Origin: Leishmania donovani
Taxonomy: Eukaryota > Euglenozoa > Kinetoplastea > Trypanosomatida > Trypanosomatidae
DNA: 64,000 nt
Direction: 5' to 3'
Assembly: GCF_000227135.1 (NCBI RefSeq)
Contig: NC_018251.1
Location: 461,806-525,805 of the forward strand
Part shown: piece by piece, positions 1-10,467 of the stretch
Layout of the letters: each line of letters begins with the position of its first letter
How positions within the stretch are numbered: the first letter of the stretch is position 1
Made by a program: the position numbers and the translations under genes
The notes under the pieces: generated by a model
Databases searched by the model: none
Seen by the model: only the letters and a program-made list of their open reading frames with translations
What the model was told of the DNA's origin: nothing

Positions 1-7
1 GTATGAC

Positions 8-219
8 CATGCACCATGATCTCCTGGGCCTGCGTCGCCAGCGTCTACAACTTGACCATGTGCGGCGACCGCTTTGGCAGCAAGTACCCCTACACCGCCG
101 GCTTCGCGCTGATGGTCGCGTCCTGGGGCCTGGAGCTCATTGCCGTGGTCATACTCGCCTGCACTACCTGGACGCGCCCGCCGAAGGAGGAGGAGAACGC
201 CGCTGATGCCAAACACTAG
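8..219 (+). pseudogene. Amastin, 3' fragment (C-terminal third)
   Basis: Amastins are small four-helix surface membrane glycoproteins of trypanosomatids. This piece holds the end of helix 3, the last extracellular loop and helix 4 (ISWACVASVYNL onward), then the acidic tail ending NAADAKH and the stop TAG at 217-219. By eye it is identical to the end of the amastin at 10468-11033 from about base 8 to the stop codon, and unrelated after it. At the left edge the match breaks, and the same frame has a TGA at bases 4-6. Either the gene is truncated here or a contig edge joins unrelated DNA. The upstream part of the gene is outside the window, so whether it is functional cannot be judged. Confidence 0.8.
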
Positions 220-1761
220 GGAGATTCAAAGAAGCTACGCTACACGTAAAACGCAACAGAACTGGAGTCAGCGTATAGACCATGATGGCGTAGGGGTGCG
301 GAAGTGTGGGTGACACACGCGCACCAGCGCTTCCTCTCTCCACCCGTCACGTCCCCCCGGCCCCCCTCCCCTCCCTTCCTTTTCCTTTGCCTCCCGTTGC
401 TTTCTGTTTGTTTGTCTCCTTCGTTGATCTCCTAACGTGTGGGCATGTGTGCGTGTGCGCGTGCGCCTCTTAGCGCTTCGTTCCTCTTTGTTTTTTGCTC
501 GTGCTCCAACAGGTCTTTACCTCATCCCCTCCTCTCTCCCCCTCTTCCCGCCCGCCCTCTCCCCCCCCCCAGCCTCTTCTTCGCCGCTGCCCTCCACCAC
601 ACGCAATCGACGAGGCCATCAGCGAGCCCCTCTCTCCCTCCCTCTGCTTTCCCTTTTTACGTTTTTTCTTTTTGGTTTGTTGTCCCCCTCGCCGCAACCG
701 TTTATCTCATGCGCGCTGTCTGCGGAGTGCTTCTCGCCCGGCCTCCCTTTCTTTTTCTGTTTCTCGCGGGCAGCCCGAGCTGTGCCCGGGGTATGTGTAA
801 GCCCGCACACCCAGAGACACTGGGGGGAGAAGAGACCCCAGAAAGGGAAGGCTCGAACAACGGAGATGGAGGGGCTGGGTAGTGCACGGCGATGTGCCGA
901 CTCACGGGGGCAGCGGCGGCCCCCTTAATGCGAGCGAGCGAGGGAGAAATGCACTAGAGAGAGGTGGAAAGCCGGAAAGGCATACGAAAAGAGTGGAAAG
1001 AGCTACACAGCGTCGCTTGATGTGCTTGTGCATGGGTTGTTGTTTGTGGGGTGCTCGACTAAGCACACACACTCACGCACACTCACAGCTTCACCAGCAA
1101 AACGAAAAGGCTCAAGTGGGAAAAGGGGGAGTTTGCGGAGACATGCACCACGTGATCATGTCACCAACGCTTCCACAATTCGTTGTCCCATGTCGTATTT
1201 CTCTTTATCTTCCCCCCCCCACCTCTCGCTCCCTCCACGTGAGCGGCAATGGGGGCTGTCGTCGGCCTCTCTCTCGTTTATGCTGAGTGTTTCACGCAGA
1301 GGTAGACATGCACGCATACACACACACATGCGCGCACAAGCGCTTGGTGCGTTATCAGTCTGATCTTTTTGCTTGCCTCTCTCTGTCCCTCCCTCTCCTC
1401 CTCCTCCTCGTACGGTTTATTCTCTATCTCTAGTAACAAAAATGAGAGAGGGCAATAAGAGAGAGGGAGGAGCAGCCGAGCATGGGACGAAATACTACCC
1501 CCTTCCCCTCCTTGATGTCATATCTCGCGTTAGTATCATACCGTTTTCTTGGCGCACCGAAACAACAAATTTCCAGTCACGCTTCGTCGCTCTTGTTATC
1601 TTGACTGTGCTGGTGCACACGCGCACACACGCACATGAGCCGTGAAGAAATATTAAGCGCAAAGCAGAATGTTTGAAATCACCAACTTTCCTTTTTTCTC
1701 TAAGTGTCTTCTATGTGTGCGCGTGTATTATCGCGTATGCTTGTGTGTGTGTGGTGGGGGT
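220..1761. other. Intergenic/UTR, no gene seen
   Basis: Pyrimidine-rich DNA with short (CA)n and (TG)n stretches. Open frames here are low-complexity Pro/Ser/Arg readings of C/T-rich sequence without recognisable domains. It is likely the 3' UTR of the amastin fragment plus spacer. Confidence 0.6.
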
Positions 1762-1860
1762 NNNNNNNNNNNNNNNNNNNNNNNNNNNNNNNNNNNNNNN
1801 NNNNNNNNNNNNNNNNNNNNNNNNNNNNNNNNNNNNNNNNNNNNNNNNNNNNNNNNNNNN
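1762..1860. other. Assembly gap (99 N)
   Basis: A run of N flanked on both sides by TG/G-rich simple sequence, which is the probable reason assembly failed here. Confidence 0.95.
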
Positions 1861-3229
1861 GTATTATCGTCGTTGTCGTTGTGTGTGTGTGTGTGGGGGG
1901 GGGGGGGGGGCTGTGTGGGCTCTTCCATGTGTTTTCATCCTCTTTGTTGGCGTTCTCGCTCGCTCTCTCCTGGCGTGGTTGTTGTTGTGGTTCTCAGATT
2001 GTTTTTTGTATGTGCTCTGTTGCTGGCCATTTCTCTTCATATAAGGAACGCCCCTTCTAGACCCTCCTCCTCCTGCTCGTGTGCTCGCCAACGACAACCG
2101 CCTCGAGCTGATCACCATCACCGTCCGCTTTTCTTTCCCCCCTTCCTCCCTCGATCTGCCGCAGCCATGTGCACTTCGTATGCTGCTAGTAGAAGTGTTC
2201 TCCCCTTCGTTGAGTGCCGCACTCGCGAATACGTGGAGGGGATGTGGGCCTGGGGGGAAGAAGTACGTCTGTGTAGGAACGTCTGCGCACCTAGCCAGGG
2301 CTAAGGATTACAACCGATAAGAGCGACATTTGAGACATGTACGGCACATAGACACAAGCGTTTGAGTGCGTGTGCGTGTTTTTTCGCGCGTCTTTGTGAA
2401 CGGAGCGGGTGGATGGCCAGCAGAGTAGGCGCAGCAGCTGCTGCTGCTTTCCTTCTCTCTCCTCACACACGCAGACCCGCCCCCCCCCCCACCACCCTGC
2501 ATGTGCGTCAGGGAGAGAGGTGAAACCGCGTTGTACAGTGGCTGTGGGTGAAGGCGAAGACAACGGAGGGATCTCTTCCGCCTTCGGACCTCCTCACCTA
2601 CGGCCTCCCTCATGCACTCACGATACATAAGCACATCAATCCTCCTCCCTTCATCCATCTCTTTTCCCCACTCTCATCATATGCGTCCGCCCCTCGCACC
2701 TCTCCCCTCCCGTGCCTATCAGGAACTCTCTCGCCCACTCGATTTCGCTGTTTGTTTTGTTTTGCCGATCATCGTCGCCGTTCGCTCACACCCATTATCC
2801 CTTCCTCCTCATACTCATCTCCTTCTCGACATCATCACTGCTATGTACGTGCATACGTCCACCTATACTTAGTCCTATAAGCATCTGCACGCTGCCACCT
2901 TTCCTTTTTCTGTTCCCTGTTCTTGTCAACTGTCCCTTACTTCGTTTCTCCCCCTCCTCAATCTCTCCCTTTCCTTCAAGCCCGCCTAGGCATTCCCTCC
3001 CCTCCGCCTCTGTAAGCTTGTGTGTGTGTGTGTGGCAGTAGGTGGGTGAACCACATCATCATCTCTTATCCCTCCCCCTCTCTCCATCCTTCTTCGATCT
3101 CTTCCACTCTTCAAGTCGGCTTGACTGGCATTTTGCTTCCACAGTCGATGTCCATCTCCTTTTACCACCCCACACCATAAGCCCCACCCACATACGCACC
3201 AGAGTCCTTCAAAGTCACCGCACACCGCC
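1861..3229. other. Intergenic and amastin 5' UTR
   Basis: It starts with a (TG)n run followed by a long G run (about 1880-1910). It then becomes strongly C/T-rich towards the amastin start, with pyrimidine tracts at 2930-3000 and 3060-3115 that could guide trans-splicing. No gene is seen. Confidence 0.6.
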
Positions 3230-3748
3230 ATGGGTACCCTTCGTACGTTTATCGGTGTCATCATCGCCGCGGTTCTCCAGCTTGCTGTGTTTCTCTTTGT
3301 CATTGTCGCCACGCCAATCTCGCAGCTCGACGTTAAGAATGGTTCAGGATGTTATACCTTCGTCGGATACAAAAAGGAGTGCAGCTTATCTGCTCTTTCC
3401 GCGACAGGAACGGCTGCCTTTGGTTGCAAGCAGCGCCGCGACAGCATGAGCACTGGCGCCGCCTTCGCCATTATCTCCATCCTCACAACGCTTGCGGCGC
3501 TTGTGTTTATCGCTCTAATGCTGCTACGCATCCCATGCGCGATGTTCCCTCCTCTCCTCTTCACCTGCCTATCTGCTTTCACGATCTTGATCAGCTGGGC
3601 TTGCGTGGCCAGCGTGTACAGCATCAGCATGTGCAACGGCCCCTTCTACCGCTTCGTCCGCTACGGCCCTGGCTTTGGACTTATGGTGACGGCGTGGTGC
3701 CTTCAGGTTATCAACGTGGTAGTGCTCTTTATGCTTTTCTTCGGCTGA
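3230..3748 (+). CDS. Amastin surface protein (172 aa)
   Basis: Complete amastin with four predicted membrane helices, at about residues 6-28, 77-99, 106-130 and 149-171. Both termini should be cytosolic, and the loop after helix 1 carries the family signature. That signature (C-Y-T-F-V-G-Y-K-K-E-C, residues 41-51) matches the published amastin pattern except for V in place of the usual W or F; a further Cys is at 66. Length is typical of the family. The start is the first ATG after long pyrimidine tracts. Amastins are abundant on intracellular Leishmania stages, but their molecular function is unresolved. A SIDER-like repeat begins about 365 bases after the stop in the same orientation, inside the likely 3' UTR. 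Assignment to the alpha, beta, gamma or delta subfamily is not possible by eye; it looks unlike classic delta-amastins. Confidence 0.93.
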   Translation: MGTLRTFIGVIIAAVLQLAVFLFVIVATPISQLDVKNGSGCYTFVGYKKECSLSALSATGTAAFGCKQRRDSMSTGAAFAIISILTTLAALVFIALMLLRIPCAMFPPLLFTCLSAFTILISWACVASVYSISMCNGPFYRFVRYGPGFGLMVTAWCLQVINVVVLFMLFFG

Positions 3749-3816
3749 GAGTGAAAGGGAGGGAAGAGCAAGATATTCAAAGCAGCGAGTGATAGGCTAG
3801 CGTCTCCTGGTGCAGC

Positions 3817-3849
<33 letters not shown>

Positions 3850-4112
3850 GGATAGAAGTTGGGTGGAACGGGATACCCTCTTCTTTGCTGGTATCGTTGT
3901 GGTAGTGGGAGTGTTTCTGGCTGACGCCCCTCTGCCTCTGGTCGCCTCCCCCCTACACTATATAGCAACACGTGTGCATATATCGTCAGCATTGCCTTTT
4001 TTGTCGCTCTTTCGTTAGTGTGTGTGTGTGTAATGACCATCTCTGTGTCTGATACTGTTCGTTTCTTCCTCTGTATCACTGCCTCCATCATGGAAAAGGG
4101 GGGAGGCACACA
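3749..4112. other. Amastin 3' UTR with (CA)n tract
   Basis: A (CA)n microsatellite lies at about 3825-3849. The rest is T/C/G-rich without a gene and runs up to the SIDER-like element. Confidence 0.6.
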
Positions 4113-4650
4113 CACCTCCCAATGCGTGGTATCGCAGGGTCCAGTGCCCCCACTCTGTCTGGGGAGGCCGAGCAGCCCCCCCCCTCCACTATCCCCGCCA
4201 AAGGCCAGCCCGCTTCTCGTGGTGACAGAGTCATGCACCGACGACGTAGGGGGAGGTCGGAGTGAGTNNNNNNNNNNNNNNNNNNNNNNNNNNNNNNNNN
4301 NNNNNNNNNNNNNNNNNNNNNNNNNNNNNNNNNNNNNNNNNNNNNNNNNNNNNNNNNNNNNNNNNNNNNNNNNNNNNNNNNNNNNNNNNNNNNNNNNNNN
4401 NNNNNNNNNNNNNNNNNNNNNNNNNNNNNNNNNNNNNNNNNNNNNNNNNNNNNNNNCGGGATGCGGCGGGTGGGGACGGGCATGGTGGTGGTAGGGGGGC
4501 GGCTGTGGGGCGGCCTGCGGGGTCAGGGGCGAGTAGATTGTGAGGCGCGGGGTCCGTGCTGGGATGACCGGGTCGGCGCACTGCTGCACTGGCGTGTCTA
4601 GCGCTGCTTCGCATCACACGACGGGGCCTGTGGGAGGGCCGTGTCGAGCG
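4113..4650 (+). mobile_element. SIDER-like retroposon, copy A (gapped)
   Basis: The 5' half begins near the shared word tgcgtggtatcgcagggtcc and matches the other copies up to the N run at 4268-4456. After the gap it matches through the GC-rich core to about 4543. The last 100 bases are diverged relative to copies B, E and F: only the patch around cctg.ggg.agggc.gtgtcgagcg is still alignable, and the usual end word gtggcagagggga is missing. It is therefore an older, or 3'-replaced, member. It lies sense in the 3' UTR of the upstream amastin. Confidence 0.75.
4268..4456. other. Assembly gap (189 N) inside repeat A
   Basis: A run of N replacing the middle of the repeat. Copy F is intact across the same interval, and the expected missing stretch is of similar size. 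Confidence 0.95.
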
Positions 4651-5732
4651 GAGTCTCTCTCTTCTAGGGTAGAATGGGCACCTTGAGTAAAATCTCTTCT
4701 TGTCGAAAATGTATTTTACCCTCGTATTGGGAGCAATGGGTGTCACGGCCGCTCCTTCGGGCGGCTTCCAGTTGCAACGTACGGGTCTATCTAGGTGTGT
4801 GCGTGGTAGTTCTCTTCCCCCCCTCTCCCACCTCCTTCTAATATTGGAGAGAGATTTCAACTGGCTTTACTATCTTGTCTGTGATCTCAGGTCAGTTCCA
4901 CCCCGTTCAGCCCTCTCCCCATCATGTCCGCCACCAGGTGCAGCATGATGGACAAGGAAGGGTGGACGTCGCACCTTCGTAGAATTTGTCAAAATGATAA
5001 TCAGCATTGCTGTAAGAGCGGAATACAGAAGTCAGTTTCTCCTCCCTAGCGACGTCCAACACGTCGATGGCATCGCCCACATAGGGTTAGAAACATGGAA
5101 TGGGTTCCCCTACTCAACAGCTGCCTTCTCATCCTCTTTTCATCTCCGTCTGATCTCACACGTGTGTGATGGCAGGAAAAAAATCATGCAAGAGAAAAGG
5201 CGGGATATCATCGATTGCCCTCCCCGCCGTTTGTGTGAGCGCGTACGACGTGGCGGGTTTGTTATACATGTGGTCGCTTTCTCTCACAGCCACCAAGGGA
5301 AGAAGAGGCGTTGATGTGCTGAGCAGCTGGAAGTGTTTGTGTGTGTGTCTGTGGTGGAGCACGCACACACACACACACACACACGTACTGGTACATGTAA
5401 ATACATGTACTTACCTGCGATTGGTACGCGCTCCACTCCGTCAACGCCATTACCATGTTCAACCTCTCATTCCTCCCTCTCCCCTGACCACTTCCCCAAA
5501 CACATTTCGCACCTACAATACGCGCGCAGCACCACCATCCGTCAAATATCGTACTGTGCTCTCCTCTCTCCCTTTTCGTTTTGTTTGCTACAACTACTAT
5601 TACTACTGCGGCTACTAAAGCTACTTCATCGTCCTCTCCACCCTTGGCTCACCTCCCGCTCCGTCACCACCACCCTGTTGCCTCATCTCTCTCCCTCTCT
5701 TCCTCCCTCCTTTACGACAAGACGCTGGAAAG
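4651..5732. other. Intergenic and amastin 5' UTR
   Basis: No gene is seen. A (CA)n tract lies at about 5362-5385. From about 5440 the strand is almost pure C/T with CACC repeats, including an obvious pyrimidine tract at 5650-5715 just before the next amastin start. Confidence 0.6.
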
Positions 5733-6257
5733 ATGGGCCTACTCCCTCCGTTTGTAGGTGCCCTCCTCTTCACCGTCATTCAGTTTTTGGTGCTGCTGTT
5801 CGTCGTCATCGCTACACCTATCTCCCAGATTGATTCCAAGACCAGCAGAACATGCTATACCTTCTGGGGAATGAAGTCTGACTGTCGTAAGGTACATTAC
5901 ACGGCAAAGGGCAAGGGTGCATTCGGCAACTGTCGCCAGCGACTCAACAACATGAGTGGTGGCGCCGCATTCGCCATTGTTTCCGTTTTCACGACGTTGG
6001 CGGCACTCGTCTTTGGCATTCTGATGCTCATACGGGTCTCCTGCGCGGTCGTCTTCCCGTTGATCTTCACCTGCATATCTATCTTCACCATCTTCATCAG
6101 CTGGGCTTGCGTGGCCGGCGCGTACACCATCAAAATGTGCGGTATGAAGTGGAGTAACTATTCCTTGGAATACGGCCCGGGCTTTGGGCTCATGATCACG
6201 GCGTGGTGTCTTCAGATTGTCAACGTGCTGGTGTTGGTGCTCATTTCCTTTTTCTAA
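5733..6257 (+). CDS. Amastin surface protein (174 aa)
   Basis: Complete amastin, clearly paralogous to the gene at 3230: both share PISQ after helix 1, GAAFAI.S..TTLAALVF in helix 2, ISWACVA in helix 3 and YGPGFGLM.TAWCLQ in helix 4. The amastin signature C-Y-T-F-W-G-M-K-S-D-C (residues 41-51) fits the family pattern exactly. Four hydrophobic helices span the protein, with loop cysteines at 41, 51 and 67. The ATG follows a long C/T tract and gives the usual family length. A SIDER-like element (copy B) starts about 335 bases downstream in sense orientation, the same arrangement as for the previous amastin. The protein is expected at the cell surface; its function is not established. Confidence 0.94.
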   Translation: MGLLPPFVGALLFTVIQFLVLLFVVIATPISQIDSKTSRTCYTFWGMKSDCRKVHYTAKGKGAFGNCRQRLNNMSGGAAFAIVSVFTTLAALVFGILMLIRVSCAVVFPLIFTCISIFTIFISWACVAGAYTIKMCGMKWSNYSLEYGPGFGLMITAWCLQIVNVLVLVLISFF

Positions 6258-6589
6258 TCACCCAGTGGAGCACCACGTAAGCCACCCACACCATTCGTGG
6301 GCAGCGTGCAAGGGAAGACGCGGAGCGCAAGAGGGACCGCGACGCTGAATTGACGCAAATCCAACAGCTCATTGTGTGGCGGAGTGGTGCCGTTTTTTTT
6401 TTTCCCACTGCCTCTCTTTCACTTACCAACTACGTAGACAGCGCACTCCTCTCGCCTCTTCCCTCTCCCACCACGCCGCCGTCGCCCACTTCCACATTGG
6501 AGTACCTATGTGATTCCGCTTGTGTGCGTGTGCGTGTGTACGTGGATCTCTGGTCTTTTCTTTCAATGCCCGGATTACAGGGAACGCAC
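6258..6589. other. Amastin proximal 3' UTR
   Basis: Unique sequence between the amastin stop and SIDER-like copy B. It has a T-rich run near 6392-6403 and a C/T-rich stretch at 6440-6500. No gene. Confidence 0.6.
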
Positions 6590-7110
6590 CGCTTGATGCG
6601 TGGTATCGCAGGGTCCAGTGCCCCCACTCTGTCTGGGGAGGCCGAGCAGCCCCCCCCTCCACTATCCCCGCCAAAGGCCAGCCCGCTTCTCGTGGTGNNN
6701 NNNNNNNNNNNNNNNNNNNNNNNNNNNNNNNNNNNNNNNNNNNNNNNNNNNNNNNNNNNNNNNNNNNNNNNNNNNNNNNNNNNNNNNNNNNNNNNNNNNN
6801 NNNNNNNNNNNNNNNNNNNNNNNNNNNNNNNNNNNNNNNNNNNNNNNNNNNNNNNNNNNNNNNNNNNNNNNNNNNNNNNNNNNNNNNNNNNNNNNNNNNN
6901 NNNNNNNNNNNNNNNNNNNNNNNNNNGGGGACGGGCATGGTGGTGGGGGGGCGGCTGTGGGGCGGCCTGCGGGGTCAGGGGCGAGTAGATTGTGAGGCGC
7001 GGGGTCCTTGCCGTGATGCGTGCCTGCTGCTGCTTTTCGCGAGGCGATGGGGCCTGCGGGCAGGGCTGTGTCGAGCGTGGGCTGGGTCATGCTCTGTGGC
7101 AGAGGGGACG
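6590..7110 (+). mobile_element. SIDER-like retroposon, copy B (gapped)
   Basis: It starts at the shared 5' word tgcgtggtatcgcagggtcc and is interrupted by N at 6698-6926. It continues through the common 3' part to the shared end word gtggcagagggga at about 7098-7110. The visible parts are almost identical to copies E and F. The element lies in sense orientation downstream of the amastin at 5733. Short readable frames inside it are not conserved as protein and are treated as non-coding. Confidence 0.8.
6698..6926. other. Assembly gap (229 N) inside repeat B
   Basis: A run of N covering the centre of the repeat. Confidence 0.95.
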
Positions 7111-7366
7111 TGGTGGAAAGCGCAAGTATGTATACTGTGCGTGGACCTCCATTTCTCTCTCCCACCCCGCCCCCTCCACTGACTCACCACCCGCCCATCT
7201 CGTTCGTCCATGTTTCGCATGCGAACTTGCTCACACAGACACACACACACACACGCACAGCATTGTTGCTTTCCAAAGAGATGGTGGCAGGCGAATGTGC
7301 TTGTGCGCGTGTGTATGTGCTTAGACCACTGCAAGAGAAGCAGTTTCTCTCTGCACGACGCGATGC

Positions 7367-7585
7367 GTGCAAGTCCCTTCTTCCTCCCTCCCCTTTCTCT
7401 CAGTCACCCTCCGCACACTTCTTTCTTTTTTTTCCTACCATCGTTCAGGCAGGAAAATCATCAGATACAAAAAAGCAGGGGCGATACGTATTCTCTGTGT
7501 GTATGTGCGTCTGCACGTGTGCGCGCGTATGAGAGGCGACCGGCCGAAGAGGCAGAGTGAAAAAGACGAACTCGTTTAGTTTGGC
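7367..7585 (+). repeat. 219-bp direct repeat, left copy
   Basis: The stretch from gtgcaagtcccttc to cgtttagtttggc is repeated, apparently without change, at 7849-8067, with an offset of 482 bases. It contains no gene. Between the copies lies unique C/T-rich DNA with poly-C and poly-T runs (7586-7848). Confidence 0.9.
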
Positions 7586-7848
7586 GAAGGCGTGCCTGGA
7601 GCAGTCCATAAGGACTTCCCACGCTCGCTCGCTCTCTCTTGCCCCTTTTCGCTCGCTCCCCTTCCGAGGGCCCCGCGCGCGAGTGCCCCCCCCCCCTCTT
7701 CCCCGTCCCAGCGGGAAATTTTCGGTTATTATTATTTTTTTTTACCCCCCCCCCTTGTAGGCTCGCTCTATTTATATTGGTACATTCTCCCTTCTCGGCA
7801 CACAGCGGTGCGACGACGTTCGGGAGACGGTCAAGTGTTTTCTCCTTG

Positions 7849-8067
7849 GTGCAAGTCCCTTCTTCCTCCCTCCCCTTTCTCTCAGTCACCCTCCGCACAC
7901 TTCTTTCTTTTTTTTCCTACCATCGTTCAGGCAGGAAAATCATCAGATACAAAAAAGCAGGGGCGATACGTATTCTCTGTGTGTATGTGCGTCTGCACGT
8001 GTGCGCGCGTATGAGAGGCGACCGGCCGAAGAGGCAGAGTGAAAAAGACGAACTCGTTTAGTTTGGC
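7849..8067 (+). repeat. 219-bp direct repeat, right copy
   Basis: Second copy of the 7367-7585 sequence. It stops exactly where the N run begins, which suggests a contig end. The duplication may therefore be an unresolved overlap rather than a real tandem copy. Confidence 0.9.
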
Positions 8068-8166
8068 NNNNNNNNNNNNNNNNNNNNNNNNNNNNNNNNN
8101 NNNNNNNNNNNNNNNNNNNNNNNNNNNNNNNNNNNNNNNNNNNNNNNNNNNNNNNNNNNNNNNNNN
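8068..8166. other. Assembly gap (99 N)
   Basis: A run of N directly after the right copy of the 219-bp repeat; 99 is probably a nominal size. Confidence 0.95.
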
Positions 8167-8556
8167 GCCCCTCCTCTCTCTTGTTATTTCTACTGTACTT
8201 GTTTTCAGAGCGAGCCCCACCTCCCCAGCCGACCCTCTTCATGTCCTCACCCGTTGAGACAGGAAGCTGGAAGGATGCGTGGCGCCGCACCCCCATCCGT
8301 GCGCCCAAGACACAAGCCTACATTTATGACTGCACTTCTATGAAAAGACGCGCTCTGTGCTTGGCCGCGATGGTCCTTCGGTGGAAGCAGCGCGATCGCA
8401 CACACCGCCCAGAAGTCCGATCGATGGAGACGAATATGCGGACTCGCGAATGGCTTTGGCGTAACTCATTCTCGCCCCCCGATCATCCTCCGCTCCTTCT
8501 TCTTCGCCGTGGATTGCGATAAACACCAACACACATACACGCATAGGCACGCATTG
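8167..8556. other. Intergenic, no gene seen
   Basis: Unique mixed-composition DNA between the gap and the poly-T end of the antisense SIDER-like copy. The 113-residue open frame here has no recognisable domain. Confidence 0.5.
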
Positions 8557-9105
8557 TTTTTTTTTTGATTGATACAGCGCGTCCCCTCTGCCACAGAGCA
8601 TGGCCCAGCCCACGCTCGGCACAGCCCTGCCCGCAGGCCCCATCGCCTCGCGAAAAGCAGCAGCAGGCACGCATCACGGCAAGGACCCCGCGCCTCACAA
8701 TCTACTCGCCCCTGACCCCGCAGGCCGCCCCANNNNNNNNNNNNNNNNNNNNNNNNNNNNNNNNNNNNNNNNNNNNNNNNNNNNNNNNNNNNNNNNNNNN
8801 NNNNNNNNNNNNNNNNNNNNNNNNNNNNNNNNNNNNNNNNNNNNNNNNNNNNNNNNNNNNNNNNNNNNNNNNNNNNNNNNNNNNNNNNNNNNNNNNNNNN
8901 NNNNNNNNNNNNNNNNNNNNNNNNNNNNNNNNNNNNNNNNNNNNNNNGGTGACTCACTCCGACCTCCCCCCTACGTCGTCGGTGCATGACTCTGTCACCA
9001 CGAGAAGCGGGCTGGCCTTTGGCGGGGATAGTGGAGGGGGGGGCTGCTCGGCCTCCCCAGACAGAGTGGGAGCACTGGACCCTGCGATACCACGCACTGG
9101 GAGGG
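8557..9105 (-). mobile_element. SIDER-like retroposon, copy C, antisense, with A-tail
   Basis: Reading the minus strand, the element begins at about 9105 (cctcccagtgcgtgg...), shows the common 5' block and has an N run at 8733-8947. It then ends through gtggcagaggggacgcg and a short spacer into a run of about ten A (the T run at 8557-8566). This A-tail is the clearest retroposition mark among the copies, as expected for elements moved by LINE-type reverse transcriptase. It is the only well-preserved copy lying against the direction of transcription. Confidence 0.8.
8733..8947. other. Assembly gap (215 N) inside repeat C
   Basis: A run of N in the middle of the antisense copy. Confidence 0.95.
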
Positions 9106-10467
9106 GTGTGTTCCCCGCCGTCAGAGGTATAGGAGAGCAACTGTCGATGAACGATATGATTTCCTATGATGTGCGCGGTATTGTGCGAAGGTGCTCTTGT
9201 CGTTGTGTACGCGTTTGTGTCGGTGGGTGTGTGGAGTCATGGCATGTTTTTTCTCGTTCCGTCCTCTCTCCTGCTGTTGAGGCCAGGTATGTGGGGCAGA
9301 TGGGAGACGAGAGACCGTGGCGGGATGGAGAAGGCTCGAGCAAGCTCAAGACAAAAACGGAGAAGATAGACATGGTTTTCTGTTTCCCTCCATATGGGGG
9401 GAGGTATGCTTGTTCTTTGAAGCATGTCGAGGGCAATCGCGAAGGGAGAGCGACTTGCAGAGAGAAAAGCACAAAATGCAAGCGTGTCATGAGTCCCCAC
9501 CTCCATCCCTTTCACACAAGACACATGCTCTTGCGTGAAAAGAAAGGGACCGTACAAGAGGCAGAGAAGCCACAATGGCGGGAAAGGGAGCGCAACGGAA
9601 GGGAAGGGGGCATCCGTTGGCGCATCGATGCCTAGTTAGTGTAGAATCGCGAGGTGTTCGTAAAGGGAGCATGTGCGGAGACGAAGGCGGGGCGGCGGCT
9701 TGACTTGCATGCCTCGGTGCGGTTCTTGTCCCCCTCGCTGGCAGGAGTTGCAATCACGGCTCGTGTAAGTGTGTGTCTGTACGCGTTCGTGATGGGTCAA
9801 GCAAAAAAAATGCACCAAGCAGGTCGCATTCGGCTCAGGTAACGCACCTACCAGCTTGCACGCAGGCGCAGATACACATCCGTCCATTGACCGGCCTACT
9901 GCCGTTAGGAGTGAGACGACGAACCTCGGCCACACAACTCTTGCCCACCCAGGCACCAATCCACCCGCTCACCACCCCGAGTCCCACGCCAAAGATTTAA
10001 TGTGTGCCTGTAACGCCGCACCCCTCTCGCCACCACGACTCTTACGTTCCTCCCGCGGTGCCGCAATGAATATGAGGAGCTGAACGAATGAACCGCCGAG
10101 AAGGCTCGGCTCATCCTCTGGAGTCCACTAAAGCGCAATGGGCCCTTCTCCACACTCGTCTATCCACCACCCCCCAACCCGCACCCTCGCCTTCGCCTTT
10201 GCCTGCTTCACAACAAACCCCACGCCCTACCATGCAATCAACACTCCCTGCGCCGTCTCCCTCTCTCCTTCCTTGATACTCCAACAGCACGCTGCTAACT
10301 CACACCTTAACCACTACCGCAGCTTTCACCTCTACCGCACTCTTTTTCTCCCCTGCTACCCTCCTGTTCATCTGTACCGACCTCCCCCGACAAGTGGATT
10401 CGCCTTGCGAACACCCAACCTCCCCATTTTCAGACTCGACACCTACGGCCACCGCATACACACAAAG
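9106..10467. other. Intergenic and amastin 5' UTR
   Basis: No gene is recognised. The last 350 bases are C/T/A-rich with pyrimidine tracts (10250-10400) and lead into the amastin start. Confidence 0.55.

Noticed and set aside
8565..9635. A 356-residue + strand frame through SIDER-like copy C
   Set aside because: It crosses a 215-N gap and reads the repeat antisense; the same frames are not conserved in other copies.
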